A stretch of DNA of 64,000 nucleotides from Hydractinia symbiolongicarpus. Lineage: Eukaryota > Cnidaria > Hydrozoa > Anthoathecata > Hydractiniidae. A model generated the notes under the pieces. That model worked only from the letters and a program-made list of their open reading frames with translations, did no database searches and was not told the DNA's origin. The translations under genes were made by a program, and so were the position numbers. This document shows, one piece after another, positions 24,901 to 33,913 of the stretch. The DNA lies in NCBI RefSeq assembly GCF_029227915.1, contig NC_079881.1, positions 18,949,501-19,013,500 of the forward strand, given 5' to 3'. How positions within the stretch are numbered: position 1 is the stretch's first letter; each line of letters starts with the position of its first letter.

Positions 24901-27500
24901 GAAAAGTTTGACTTAAGAAAGAAACACAATAACAACAAAGGGAAAAGAAAAATACATAACGCAGAAAGCAACAAAAAACTGCGTGATTACCATAAAAAAC
25001 GGTGGTGCCCCATTGGTTCCTGTGAAGCTGCAGTACTGAAATTGGACGAACACTTGCTCAAAGTGCATCACATACAGCGGGGCTCTGCAGAACAAAGGAG
25101 AGTTTTGAAATGTGCTCAAGTAAAGGTAAACTTGAAGGCTCAATCGCGAGTCAGTTCGAAGCCGAGGGTGGAAGAAGTCCAAGTAAAAAACACGAATGAA
25201 GTTATTAAACCGGTGTATAAACATAAAGAAGTTATGCACGATCGACAAAGCTCCAAAAGTTCGGAATCAGGTTCTTCTTCTGAATTTGAATCTGACACCG
25301 ATTCCGAATACCAGCCTCAACAAGAAAACGTCCAGTCCCAGCAAGCAGTTGACAAAATTACACAAAACCTTGTTGATCAGTTTTTTAAGTACATCATTTC
25401 AGCTGACGGAGGACAGAAGAACGAACAAGCATCAAAGCAAACAGCATCGCAGATCAAGAGAATGTATACTGTGATAAAGGCTTCATCTGTCAGTGACATG
25501 TTCCAACCGAGGCTTTTGAGAGACCATTTTTTGACAGAATATTGTAAGGAAATGAAATATGAAGCTGACACGGTTAAGAGATACTTGAGATCACTTGGCG
25601 ATTTCTGCGACTTCGTTATTGCAGAAGAGGTGGAAATTCCAAATTGTTCCTTAGAAAAGGTGTCAGTGATGAAAATGAAACTTTTGGCATGGTCGAAAAC
25701 CTACAAAAAGCAGTCAAAGCACAGATTCTGGGAACGACAAGAAGAGGATGAGATCATGATGGTTACTCCTCAGCAAATTTCCACCTATAAAACAAGTGAA
25801 CATAACAGGGCTGCCATTAAGCTGTTTGGTCAATACGCCAGCCCATACTGTCAAAATATGATAAACATGACAGATTTTTGCATAATGAGAGATTTCTTGT
25901 TTGTGGAGCTACATACTAGCACAGCCCAACGCTCTGGTGTTAGTGCAAACATGAAATTAAAAGAATTTGAAGCTGCACTTCAACAAGATGATGGTCGTTA
26001 TGTGATCAAAGTTAGAGATCACAAAACCTTTCACGTGTATGGGCATGCCATTGTGATACTAGAAAGACATGTGTTTGATTGGCTATCATTGTTCGTTAAT
26101 AAAATAGGCTCTCAAATTAGCGTTTGTTGTCCATATGTTTTTACATCATGGTCTGGTAAACATATGAGATCTGGTGCTATCAGTTGTCAGCTGCACAGTC
26201 TTTGGCTAAAGGCAGGCATTTATGCATTAACCGAAAGTTACCTAAAAATTTGAGTTGCACAATATTAAGAAAAAGTGCTAGCACTGGAATTCGAGAAGCG
26301 GAAACTGGTTTTTATGCTGAATCAGCTGCGGCAATGTCACATAGCATCCAAACTGCAGAAACGCACTATGTGAATCGTAAAAAATTAAATTAATCTAAGC
26401 AAGGTAAGTCCTTTATTTAAAGTTGTCCGTGAAGTTTGTACATTTGTGGTTACTAAACGCCATAACTATTAAAATCGCATTGTTAATGCCATTTTAATAG
26501 TTTTGGCGTGACAGGAGTATAAGCGTAGTTGGTTTTTGTTTGTTAACAAACAACAGAAGCATGAGAATGAAATTAGGTTTGCTTTTAAAGAGTAAAAATT
26601 TTTGCGATAAGAAATTTTCGAGGTTTCAAAACCAGCATATTGCCCCAATGTATTTTTATTTTTTTCGCGTTGTATTTCGTGGATTTAATTTCATTCATTG
26701 ACGTTTTTCCTTGTTTTTGTTGTTGTTTTTTGCGAATTGAAGGTTGTGCTTACTTTTTCTGACTTAATTTCGTGACTTCGGGAGAAATTCTGCAGAATGT
26801 CTGATAGTAGAAAATTTTACACAATATCTATAATTTGATTATTACATAGGTTGTAAAGTGGTTCGAGGGTATTTTCATGGAGAAGTGAACTCAAAGTATG
26901 GCGCAACTGCATCTCCAATTTTGAAATACGATACTAAGAGATCATGGACAACAGAAGAGGAAAGCATTTTAAAGTCTGCTTTCGCAGACAAAATTGTAGA
27001 ACGAAATGTTAAAATTGAAGACGTACGTCAGAGGTATTTCTCCTTGAACATTAAAGATGTGTCTGGGAAGCAGTTGTACGATAAAGTAAGAAATTAATCG
27101 GTAAAGAACAGACTGATATTGTGGAATCTGAGCACCTTGACGATGACTCTAAATCACAAGAGGTATGAAATATTTATAGTGTTTTACGAATGTCATCACA
27201 ATATGCATAAAAACCGACTTGATGATTTACTCTCTTTATTATGTGTAGACCAATTTAGCAGCGTCTCAGTCATCTGTCGTTGCATCCAGCAATATTGCCC
27301 GACGAAGAATGTTTTCAGAAGAAGAAATCGAGAAAATTCGTCAGCGATGTGGCCACATAATCAAAAGTGGGCCAAAGACGGATGATCTCATTAAAATGGC
27401 CTTAGATGGCTCTATGCTTCTTCAAAAATACACACTTGTACAGTTAAGAACGAGGATTAATTACGAAGCGTCCAAAAGAAAAAGCATTTGCCGGATGTAA
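18956..27500 (+). CDS. A2 locus: multi-exon SET / Cys-rich / C2H2 / tyrosine recombinase / SANT gene
   Basis: At least 15 exons join with consistent GT/AG borders and mostly matched phases. The predicted order is: basic N-terminus, SET8-like domain, linker, five Cys/His-rich modules each on its own exon, coiled-coil exons, two C2H2-like fingers, acidic stretch, type-A tyrosine recombinase, SANT-like exon, and a C-terminal exon with KYTLVQLRTRINYE. A SET methyltransferase and YR in one reading frame would put chromatin marking and DNA breakage/rejoining on one protein. That combined role is inference. Damage: tandem TGA-TAA in the SET exon (about 20518), a TGA soon after the SET exon, a frameshift near 26217 in the YR, and indels in the SANT exon. 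Either a decaying gene or base errors. B2 begins 260 bp downstream on the same strand. Confidence 0.6.
19450..21003 (+). pseudogene. A2 SET8-like SET-domain exons
   Basis: Exon 19450-19558 (SQRKRVKVNF... HWIDDVIG, phase 1 before GTAAGC) joins exon 20481-20631 (GYGVFAVKDFEK then TGA TAA, then LLEYSGEHI... YLFFFKDI) and exon 20732-20915 (C-INATFDNRLGKYVNDSPY ... SSGIELRYSYGVPGLPWRK). The same splice point (G|GCTATGG) is used in A1, confirming homology. Compared with A1, the two stops sit where Gly-Asp is expected. The NHS motif is NDS, as in A1, and YDYG is YSYG. The next exon (from about 20991) hits TGA after DPK. These changes make catalytic activity unlikely. Confidence 0.7.
21155..22577 (+). 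CDS. A2 linker exons (partly uncertain)
   Basis: Small candidate exons: 21155-21197 (NKDESISNEDTIQK); one ending 21475 before GTAACT (DQIDFQLKERITCRDG ... SLNFTFK) with uncertain start near 21302; and 21507-21563 (EKDWLQKNPNLCDANKTAL). Exons 22166-22218 (NYTELEMKDEKLFWVSF) and 22302-22386 (NLKDVPEDVVVKIIRHVGKK) join in phase 2. A Lys/Glu-rich exon (AEKAEKSMEIVINK) starts near 22510. Borders of the last two phase-matched exons are good; the phase between 21197 and 21302 does not match, so an exon is missed or one call is wrong. No known domain. Confidence 0.45.
22673..23993 (+). CDS. A2 Cys/His-rich zinc-binding modules, one per exon (five)
   Basis: Five exons of near-equal size, all phase 0, encode repeats of one module: 22673-22801, 23110-23241, 23328-23459, 23614-23760 and 23865-23993 (43-49 codons each). 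Pattern: CxxC, then KC, then SC/FC, then LCxxC, then HxC; for example VCAICGEHKFTVQKCGRRSC followed by LCTLCLDKHAC. A 20-codon exon without cysteines (22981-23040) follows the first. Eight regularly spaced Cys/His suggest two metal sites per module, resembling RING/B-box-like folds, but I cannot assign a named family. All five are open and free of stops, unlike the SET exons. Symmetric phase-0 exons would allow gain and loss of modules without frame change. A1 shows no counterpart. Confidence 0.75.
24170..24537 (+). CDS. A2 charged/coiled-coil exons
   Basis: Exons 24170-24229 (IEESPVKLKRDHKSALENNG), 24274-24357 (YSKEVEIKQIKEQVSRLLEQ...) and 24485-24537 (SLERLEKVTNNEKTDLNS, phase 2) all have AG/GT borders. 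The Glu/Lys/Leu content suggests a coiled coil that could mediate dimerisation, which is inferred only from composition. The last exon joins 24771 in frame. Confidence 0.65.
24771..26403 (+). CDS. A2 zinc-finger and tyrosine-recombinase exon (one frameshift)
   Basis: Long exon after TTTTAG, ending at GTAAGT (26404). The frame carries two fingers (CPIKCCSKPVTDVSRHLREV at about 24808; CPIGSCEAAVLKLDEHLLKV at about 25008), then a Ser/Glu/Asp-rich stretch (ESGSSSEFESDTDSEYQPQ), a helical core-binding domain and the type-A YR. YR residues visible: Arg in AQRSGVSANM, Lys in RDHKT, Arg in ILRKSAST, His in MSHSIQTAE, Tyr in THYVNRKK. A one-base loss near 26217 shifts the frame (LKAGI to LCINRKLPKNLS), so 24853-26253 and 26184-26393 are two parts of one domain. 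Fold and catalytic set match Crypton-like YRs; no reverse transcriptase lies nearby, which argues against DIRS or Ngaro. Confidence 0.75.
26850..27500 (+). CDS. A2 SANT-like exon and C-terminal exon
   Basis: Exon 26850-27162 (after ATAG, before GTATGA) encodes VVKWF, then shifts frame to a SANT/Myb-like block (SWTTEEESILKSAFADKIVE ... GKQLYDKV), then shifts again into VESEHLDDDSKSQE. The final exon 27249-27500 (after TGTGTAG) contains RRMFSEEEIEKIRQRCGHII and KYTLVQLRTRINYE, ending at TAA 27498-27500. The same last motif occurs in A1 (9600-9660) and B1 (near 16125-16165), so it is a family signature. Its function is unknown; being basic and helical, it could bind DNA. Confidence 0.65.
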
Positions 27501-27543
27501 CATTTCGAACGTTTATCGTATTTATTTTCGTTACGAAATATTC

Positions 27544-27564
27544 GTGTGCCGTTACGCGGCACAC
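27544..27564. repeat. 8-bp hairpin in A2 3' flank
   Basis: GTGTGCCG and CGGCACAC pair perfectly around a 5-nt loop (TTACG), 44 bp after the A2 stop codon. It could form an RNA hairpin in the 3' UTR. No further support. Confidence 0.6.
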
Positions 27565-27759
27565 TAGTTCCAGTTTTAGCGTTATAACACGTGCAACAAC
27601 TCTCACCCTGCTCACAAGTCCATTAACCATTATAGCTATAACAAGTTAAAGAGAAAGTCCACCCACCCACCCCCTAAAAAGTTGTATAATATGATATTGC
27701 CTTACTTTAAGCTTAGAAATATGTCGCTTCTATATGGTTTCTTTTTGGAAAATAGGTAA

Positions 27760-29247
27760 ATGAAACCAACCTTATTTGGCTACGAGGTACCGGAGAGTTT
27801 TTATCCTGGAAAAATCTGTAAGTATAGCTTGCACTTAAAGCAATAGAAAAAAGGCGAATACCTTCTGATTGCTTGTTGTTTATTTTATATTATGTACATA
27901 TGTTTTTTGATGACGTAAAAACTTTAACGATTCTAAAAAAGTGTAGGAAAGAACTGATATTACGGTGTAAGATTGATATTACGATCTTTAATTTCAAAAG
28001 CAGGATAAATTTAAACCAATTTTGTTTTTAATACCTCTCGATCGAAATATTTGAGAACAGAAAACTTTTGTATACGTTTCGTTTTTAATACCCCAAAATT
28101 TCTTAAAACGAAGACATAAAATATGAGCGTTTAAAAAGTTGTGAAACAAAATCAAAAAAATCTGGAAACATCAAAGGATGTAACATGGGATTGTTATGAC
28201 AGAAATTTTACTTACAAACATACAAAATCACTAAATCTAAGGCGCCATTTTTAATTTTTGTTAATGGTAACATAATTTTATTTGCAAGCTCTGCCATACT
28301 GTTTAGATGAAGACGTTTCCTATTCTGAAATTGGACGTGATAGATGTTGTGAGGATAAAAATTCGCTCACTGAAACAGGTGCGGTGCTGAAAGTTATTTT
28401 ATCGAATAGGACTCTAACCCACGACCTTTCGCTTGATATCTGATTGCTCTACTGATTGCGCTATCGATCCGATGTTATCTCCCTAGCACGTGTGGTTGAT
28501 AGCCTAAAAATGAATATTCTTTACAAATTGTATTCCCAAATTTAACTTCTATCTTCTCTATTTGTAGTAACAGATCCAGTGAAAAGCCTAAAAAAGAATA
28601 GAAAACTGAAGGAGAAGAGAAGATTAGGTAGGAACTATGTAAATTCTAAATAATTTATGAAATAAAATAAACGCAGTTACTTTTATTTTTCGTGATTTAT
28701 TCCAGATAAGATAGAAGAATTAAAGAAGTCGATGGAAGTGATGAAAAAGCGTTTGGAGAAGGCCGAGAGGGCTGCTGAACGGGAATATATGACAAGTGAG
28801 GAGGAAGACATCGATCTTGTGGTTCAACAATCACAAAATGATGAAGGAAGACCACCTAAAGTGCTGAGCCATGCGAAAAAGCTTGCGGAAAAAAGAAAGG
28901 CAGAAAGGAAACGAAAAAAAACAATGGCCTGTGTCTCAAAATATGTTGGGTCGCCTGGTACTATTAGGGAGCGGAAAACAGGAGTGAAGGATTTGAAAAA
29001 GAGCTATGATATCAAATGCCCAGTATGCAATAGAGTTTCAAGCAGATTGCACCAACATCTTATGTTGAAACATAAATACTCAAATAGTGAGGCAAAGCTA
29101 AAAGAATCAGAGATCAGGGTAATGTTTCTGTGGGCTAAAAGAAATAAACATGGTTCTGCTAAGCCGTTACCGTGCACAATATGTGGTGTCTGGCATACAC
29201 GACTTCGCCGGCATCTCAAAAGAAAGCATAAATTTCAACGTGAATAA
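27760..29247 (+). CDS. B2 locus, 5' part: coiled coil and two zinc fingers
   Basis: Four exons join in matching phase 1: 27760-27817 (ATG start, MKPTLFGYEVPESFYPGKI before GTAAGT), 28289-28378, 28568-28627 and 28706-29247. The protein has an acidic/Cys-containing N-terminus, a Lys/Glu coiled coil (DKIEELKKSMEVMKKRLEKA), a basic region (KKLAEKRKAERKRKKT, likely nuclear localisation) and two C2H2-like fingers (CPVCNRVSSRLHQHLMLKHK at about 29017; CTICGVWHTRLRRHLKRKHK at about 29173). TAA 29245-29247 ends the frame right after the second finger. Relative to B1 the N-terminal half of the YR core-binding region is then missing, so the stop is probably linked to a deletion. No SET domain is seen here. 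Confidence 0.7.
28395..28475 (-). repeat. tRNA-derived SINE remnant in B2 intron
   Basis: The minus strand reads as a tRNA-like segment: an A-box-like TAGCGCAATCAGTAG (about 28449-28463) and a B-box-like GGTTAGAGTCC (28409-28419). It lies wholly inside the intron 28379-28567. Too diverged to be a functional tRNA. Confidence 0.5.
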
Positions 29248-29261
29248 AGTTGAAAAGGCTG

Positions 29262-31559
29262 ATGACGCCTACGCACATGATAAGATATGGTCGGTCACAA
29301 TTTGTACAGGGTCTTATCAAGCAGGTTGAGAATACTTCCCAAAAAGAAAGATCAAAGCCAACAAAGCGTTTTGCGCAGAATGTGAGAGACTACCTAATTA
29401 CTTAACTGTGCATTATGAACGGGCTTAGAGCATCAAACATAATAGAATTAAGATTAACAGATGTTCAGGAAGCTCACACCGACCCAGAGTATCCAGGATA
29501 TATGGTTTTTACCAATTCGCGGTACAAGACTTCTACAATTTATGGTGAAAAAGTAATTGTGTTACCTAAAAATATTTTTAGCTATTTAAAGTATTATGTC
29601 GATCATCTTAGGGATGTATTAAGTCCAACAACGGAAACATATTTGTTTATTGCATCAGATGCCGATCAAATATCGCACGCTGTCATTGGAAGTAGTTTGA
29701 CATCTTCCTTTAAAAATGCATCTGCTTTTAAGAAGAATGAATATGGAAGGGTTTGTCCAACTAGAATAAGATGTGATGCTACATTTGGTTGCAAAGTAGA
29801 TGGCATAGATAGTGGATATTTTGCCAAACACTTTATGAAGAACAAGGAAGATACCACAAATATCCACTACAACCTTTATTCCAACCACAGAGAAGCGCTG
29901 AAATTGGCAATGATGATGGGGAACACTTTTGAAGTGGGGGACATCACAAAAGTCCTTAAAACTGAAGATATTGAAAAAATCACCACTGAGATATACAAAA
30001 ATGAAAAGAAAATACCATCAAAGGATGACGTTATAAAGTGGGCCAATAACAACAACGCTCTTGAACCAAAAGAATTGGCTGATTTTCTTGAGATACTGGG
30101 AGAAGTTGAAGTTGGGACTGAAAAACTTAAAAAATTCTATGGAGAAAATGAAGCAAAGCAAAAAAATGTGAGTTCATATGATTGCTGCTGTTATTAGAAT
30201 TATAACTTCATAGAGTATGCACCTTGTGAATCCATGTTCTCCTGTATCATGTTTTCTTCTTTCTCCTGTAACGAGATGCTTTTTCCCTCTTCTTGTGCTA
30301 TTTCTATTTTCTGATGTTATAAATTTTTATATCTCTATAATAATGACGTCTGCCCATCTGTGAGTCGGAATGGTGGCTGGTGGTTAATGCTTATTTATTT
30401 TGTTACACTTTTTTACTAAGTACAAAAGTTATTTTATGGGGAAAATATTAAAGTTATAATTTATCCGTCGTAAAATCATGGTAAAAAACATGGGAATTAA
30501 TCTATCTAAAAATCCACGTTAATTCACCCTTTGCTAGTCGTAGCTACCATCTCTGGCTTACAGACGGACGGCGTTATATACATTTGCATTTTTTCATCTA
30601 GGTTGAGGTTGCACCTGTCAAAACATACTCACTGCGTGAAGGTACAAAAAGCGATAAACAGCAGGTATATATAAAAAAATTAATAAAACTTGTGCCGTAA
30701 ATGCTTATTTTAGTAATTAGGATGAGCACATGCGCATCATTTCGTATTGAAGTCCTAAACCTGGTGTATTTTAAGATATAGGAAATTACGCTGGATTAAC
30801 ATGTTTCTAGAATGACTTTTATACTGGTCATATGCATTTAGCTTAACATTATCATGCATGCTATATGCTGTTGTACTCTTTTTTTCCTATTTTAGAATAA
30901 ACCTTTATCGGATTCCGAAGATGAAAGTGATTTCAACAGTGACAGTTCTGCGGAAAGTATGTACTCCGACACTTCGGACGAGGTTTTAAACACAACAGAA
31001 AAAACAACTGGTTCTTTTGTGAGGTCAGATGAAATGGTAATATATATAGCGTTTTACGTTGCTTAATTATAATGTTATGTGAAATTTCCAAACCAAATTT
31101 TTCACAGGTTTAAGCACATTTTTTACTGGGTTTAATAGTTCGTAGAAAATTTAAAAAAAAATGCTAAGAATGAAATTAAGGGATTAATAGGAGGAATAAT
31201 GAATGTTTTAATTTTAGATATTTAGTGAAAAATATGCTGAGACCAAACGAGAAGACCTGGTTAAAGGAAGAAAACATGATAGGCGTATATTTCTTGCCCT
31301 TACGTATGCGTGTGAGGAACTTATAAAACGTGCAGATTACGATAATGCGTTTAGCACAAGAAGTTTTACTGCAAAGGAAGTTAAGCCGTGTATTCAAAAA
31401 CATGAAAGAATACGAGAAATGTGTAAAATGAACGACTCGGATTATTGGAAATATCTGGTTTTAAATATGCGCGAAAAGTATCAAACTGAAATGGCAAGGG
31501 AGAATTTTTCTAAGTGTCGGATGTGGCTTGAAGAAGCACAAAACATGGTTGCTGAATAA
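29262..31559 (+). pseudogene. B2 locus, 3' part: type-B tyrosine recombinase and C-terminal exons
   Basis: A frame open from MTPTHMIRYGRSQFVQG (29262) runs into VRDYLIT, a TAA (29403-29405), then LCIMNGLRASNIIELRLTDV and the rest of the YR to a splice donor at 30168 (GTGAGT). Catalytic-type residues: Arg in GLRASN, Lys in SRYKTSTIYG, Arg in TRIRCDATFG, and Tyr in NKEDTTNIHYNLYSNH. Further exons: 30602-30664 (VEVAPVKTYSLREG...), 30896-31036 (acidic, SDSEDESDFNSDSSAESMYS) and 31218-31559 (helical, ends AQNMVAE-TAA). The TAA aligns with a Lys codon in B1, so one AAA-to-TAA change would explain it. The C-terminal exon differs from the tail of A1/A2/B1. An upstream deletion plus the stop suggest a recent pseudogene. 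Confidence 0.7.
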
Positions 31560-31715
31560 GTTGTAGTAAAAGAAAACTAGACATTTTTGCGGATACTTGA
31601 TTTGCACTAGAAGCGTCATTTTTATGTTTAAGGATTTATGTTAATTTTTTATGTGTGCTATTTAAATACGGTATCTCCGTTGAGAATTTAGTTTCTTAAG
31701 TACTTTCTGTGGAAA

Positions 31716-31732
31716 AATAAACTAAAAATAAA
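31716..31732 (+). promoter_or_regulatory. Polyadenylation signals of B2
   Basis: AATAAA at 31716-31721 and again at 31727-31732, about 160 bp after the B2 stop codon, consistent with a real 3' end for this transcription unit. Confidence 0.6.
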
Positions 31733-32549
31733 ATTATTGAAGGGTGAATGCTGTTTGTGTCTTATTTGTGTGTTTGGTCAACGCGCTCTCCTTCACAATT
31801 CAATACTCGTAAGTTTTAAATGACTGAAAGTTTACGTTCCTCAAATAAGACGCCGTCTATTACAGAGAGAGTATAGGGATAGGGGAATATCGTGCTTAGA
31901 CTTCGGGAAGTCGGGAAAAAATATAGTCGGTAAACATTTAGTCTCCTATTGCCGACTAATATCCTTTGTTTTTCGTTCAATAAACAACAACAAAAGGACA
32001 CTGAAATAGAAAAAATGAAAATTACAAAGTGCACGCACTATGATAAACTCGACCAGTTAAGTCTTAAAATTTAAATTCTAGAGGTTTTGCTCCTCTAAAG
32101 AATATGCTCATATAAAAGAACACAATTCTTCCTTTTTCCAAGGAGATAATTGACACAAAAATTGAACAAACAAACAGACAGAGAGAGTAGGACAGGACTT
32201 CTGTTATATATATCAACAATTGTAAAGGTTATTTAGAAAAATGGGAGGAGAGACTCACACAATCTTTGTGTTCTCACTATTACTGCTATGGTCTTATAGA
32301 TAGTAAATTGAAAATTTTGACAAAAAATAAAAAATGACAAAAAAACAACAAAAAATTGTAGTCCGCACAAAAAAGGCAAAAATCGTTGCTAGGCAAAAAA
32401 TATTAGTCACTTAGCATAAATCTGGTCAGATATTTTGAACTTGCGATGTATGCGATGGATGCGAAAGAATCATATTTTTAGATATAGCCACTGTTGTATA
32501 GTTTTTGCCAAAAGCCTAAGTCTCATTCAATGGATCTGCATACTTTATT
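31733..32549. other. No gene recognised
   Basis: AT-rich spacer with A-rich runs. No coding conservation seen. Confidence 0.55.
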
Positions 32550-33095
32550 GGGATAAATTTTCGCGGGGATTTAATTTCGCGGATTTCTCGGAATTTGACC
32601 CAATCCGCGAAATTAAGTCCCTACGAAAATATTGTAAAGTATAGTTATCCGCGAAAATTTGTCCCCTCGAAATTTTTAAATAATTAACTGACACGCGAAG
32701 TTTATATAAGAAAATTTCCGAAAAAATTTCCATTGTCGAAATCTTCACTTCCACAAGCGTTTTCCCATAAGAAAAGAAACGAGTAAAAATTAAGAGATTA
32801 AGCTATTCTATATTTCAAAATAAAGTACCTCTCGTCATCGATTACAGAAGTATCTACTTTTCCGCCTGGCTTTGGTTTCCCAGCTGGTTGATTTTGATCT
32901 CTGAGCATTCAAAAACAGACAATAGATTTGGCGGTTTGTCATGAGAGCTAATTTTGCCAGTTTTAAAAAATAGTCAAAAATGTCAAAACGCGAAATTAAG
33001 TCCCCGCGAGATATTAGAAAATGGCTCATCCGCGAAATAATCGATTTTCGCGGATGAGCTTAACCGCGAAATTTAATCCCTGCGGAAATTTATCA
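32550..33095. mobile_element. MITE-like element with TTCGCG-rich inverted ends
   Basis: The left end (GGGATAAATTTTCGCGGGGA, continuing TTTAATTTCGCGG) and the reverse complement of the right end (GTGATAAATTTCCGCAGGGA, continuing TTAAATTTCGCGG) match over about 33 bp. More CGCGAAATTAAGTCC blocks occur inside in both orientations. No ORF. Length about 546 bp. A non-autonomous DNA element; superfamily and target-site duplication are not clear. Confidence 0.65.
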
Positions 33096-33403
33096 CAATG
33101 AAAATATCAAGAAAAAATAAAAATCCTTGTCAAAAAAAAAAAAATAAAAAAATAAAAAAAAATGGCCCAATCACAGTTCAGAATAATACAACCAAAAAAC
33201 ACGAAACAACCAATTACGGAATAATACAACCATTTACAGAATAGCACAACCAAAAAAAACGAGTTGCAGAATAATACAATCAATTAGAATAGCACATCCA
33301 TCCTAATAATAATAATAATAATAATATGTAAAACTGAGGACCAACTAGATGCAATGACTTATCATGAACTGAATTGTAATCCAGTATTAGCTGTGTAGAA
33401 AAC
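33096..33403. other. A-rich spacer with short (TAA)n
   Basis: Low-complexity A-rich sequence, repeated AATACAACC-type words and about eight TAA units near 33302-33325. The stretch just before 33404 (LNCNPVLAV then TAG) may be the decayed start of the Helitron Rep. Confidence 0.5.
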
Positions 33404-33784
33404 TTTTTCAAAGAGATTGTCCTTGGTGGTTTACTCGGTAAAACACAATACTATGCTATTCGTGTTAAGTTTCAGGTAAAAGGAAGTCCTCATATTCACT
33501 CTTTTCTATGGACAACAAATTCACCAGTTTTAAGAAGCGATAATAAGGAACTTTATATAAGGCATGTCGATGGAAAGATAAGTGCAGTTTTACCTGTCAG
33601 AAGTCAAAATGAAATTTGTGAACTTGTTAAAACATATCAAATACACCGACATTCCAAATCTTGCAGAAAGTACAGAAATAATAGTTGCAGAATTCATTTA
33701 GGAAAGTTTTCTTGTGAGCATAAAATTATATCAGAACCTTTATCAAGGGATCTTTCTCCAAGTTTGGCGCAAAGACATACTTGA
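33404..33784 (+). pseudogene. Helitron Rep (HUH) fragment
   Basis: A 126-codon open stretch without its own ATG begins FFKEIVLGGLLGKTQYYAI and contains KGSPHIHSFLW, the HUH motif (HIH) of Helitron replication initiators. It continues to HRHSKSCRKYRNNSCRIHLG, the conserved Cys/His region after the nuclease core. It ends at TGA 33782-33784; similar protein (ELNPTKKNLELTSENSQTYV) resumes in a shifted frame to about 33905. Rep nicks and joins single strands in rolling-circle transposition. The catalytic Tyr region was not found intact, so this is a dead copy. Confidence 0.75.
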
Positions 33785-33913
33785 AAAAGACATATATTAA
33801 TGCAGAATTGAACCCAACAAAGAAAAACTTGAGTTAACATCAGAAAATTCCCAAACTTATGTAGAAATACTTCAAGAACTTGGCACTATTGATACAATAA
33901 CATAAATAAAGCA

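Noticed and set aside
24913-25571. Antisense ORFs over A2 (24913-25248 and 25377-25571, minus)
   Set aside because: Shadows of the conserved + strand zinc-finger/YR exon.
7347-31559. Assigning the tyrosine recombinases to DIRS or Ngaro retroelements
   Set aside because: No reverse transcriptase or gag lies next to them; they are fused to zinc fingers and SANT-like segments and, in A2 and B2, contain introns.
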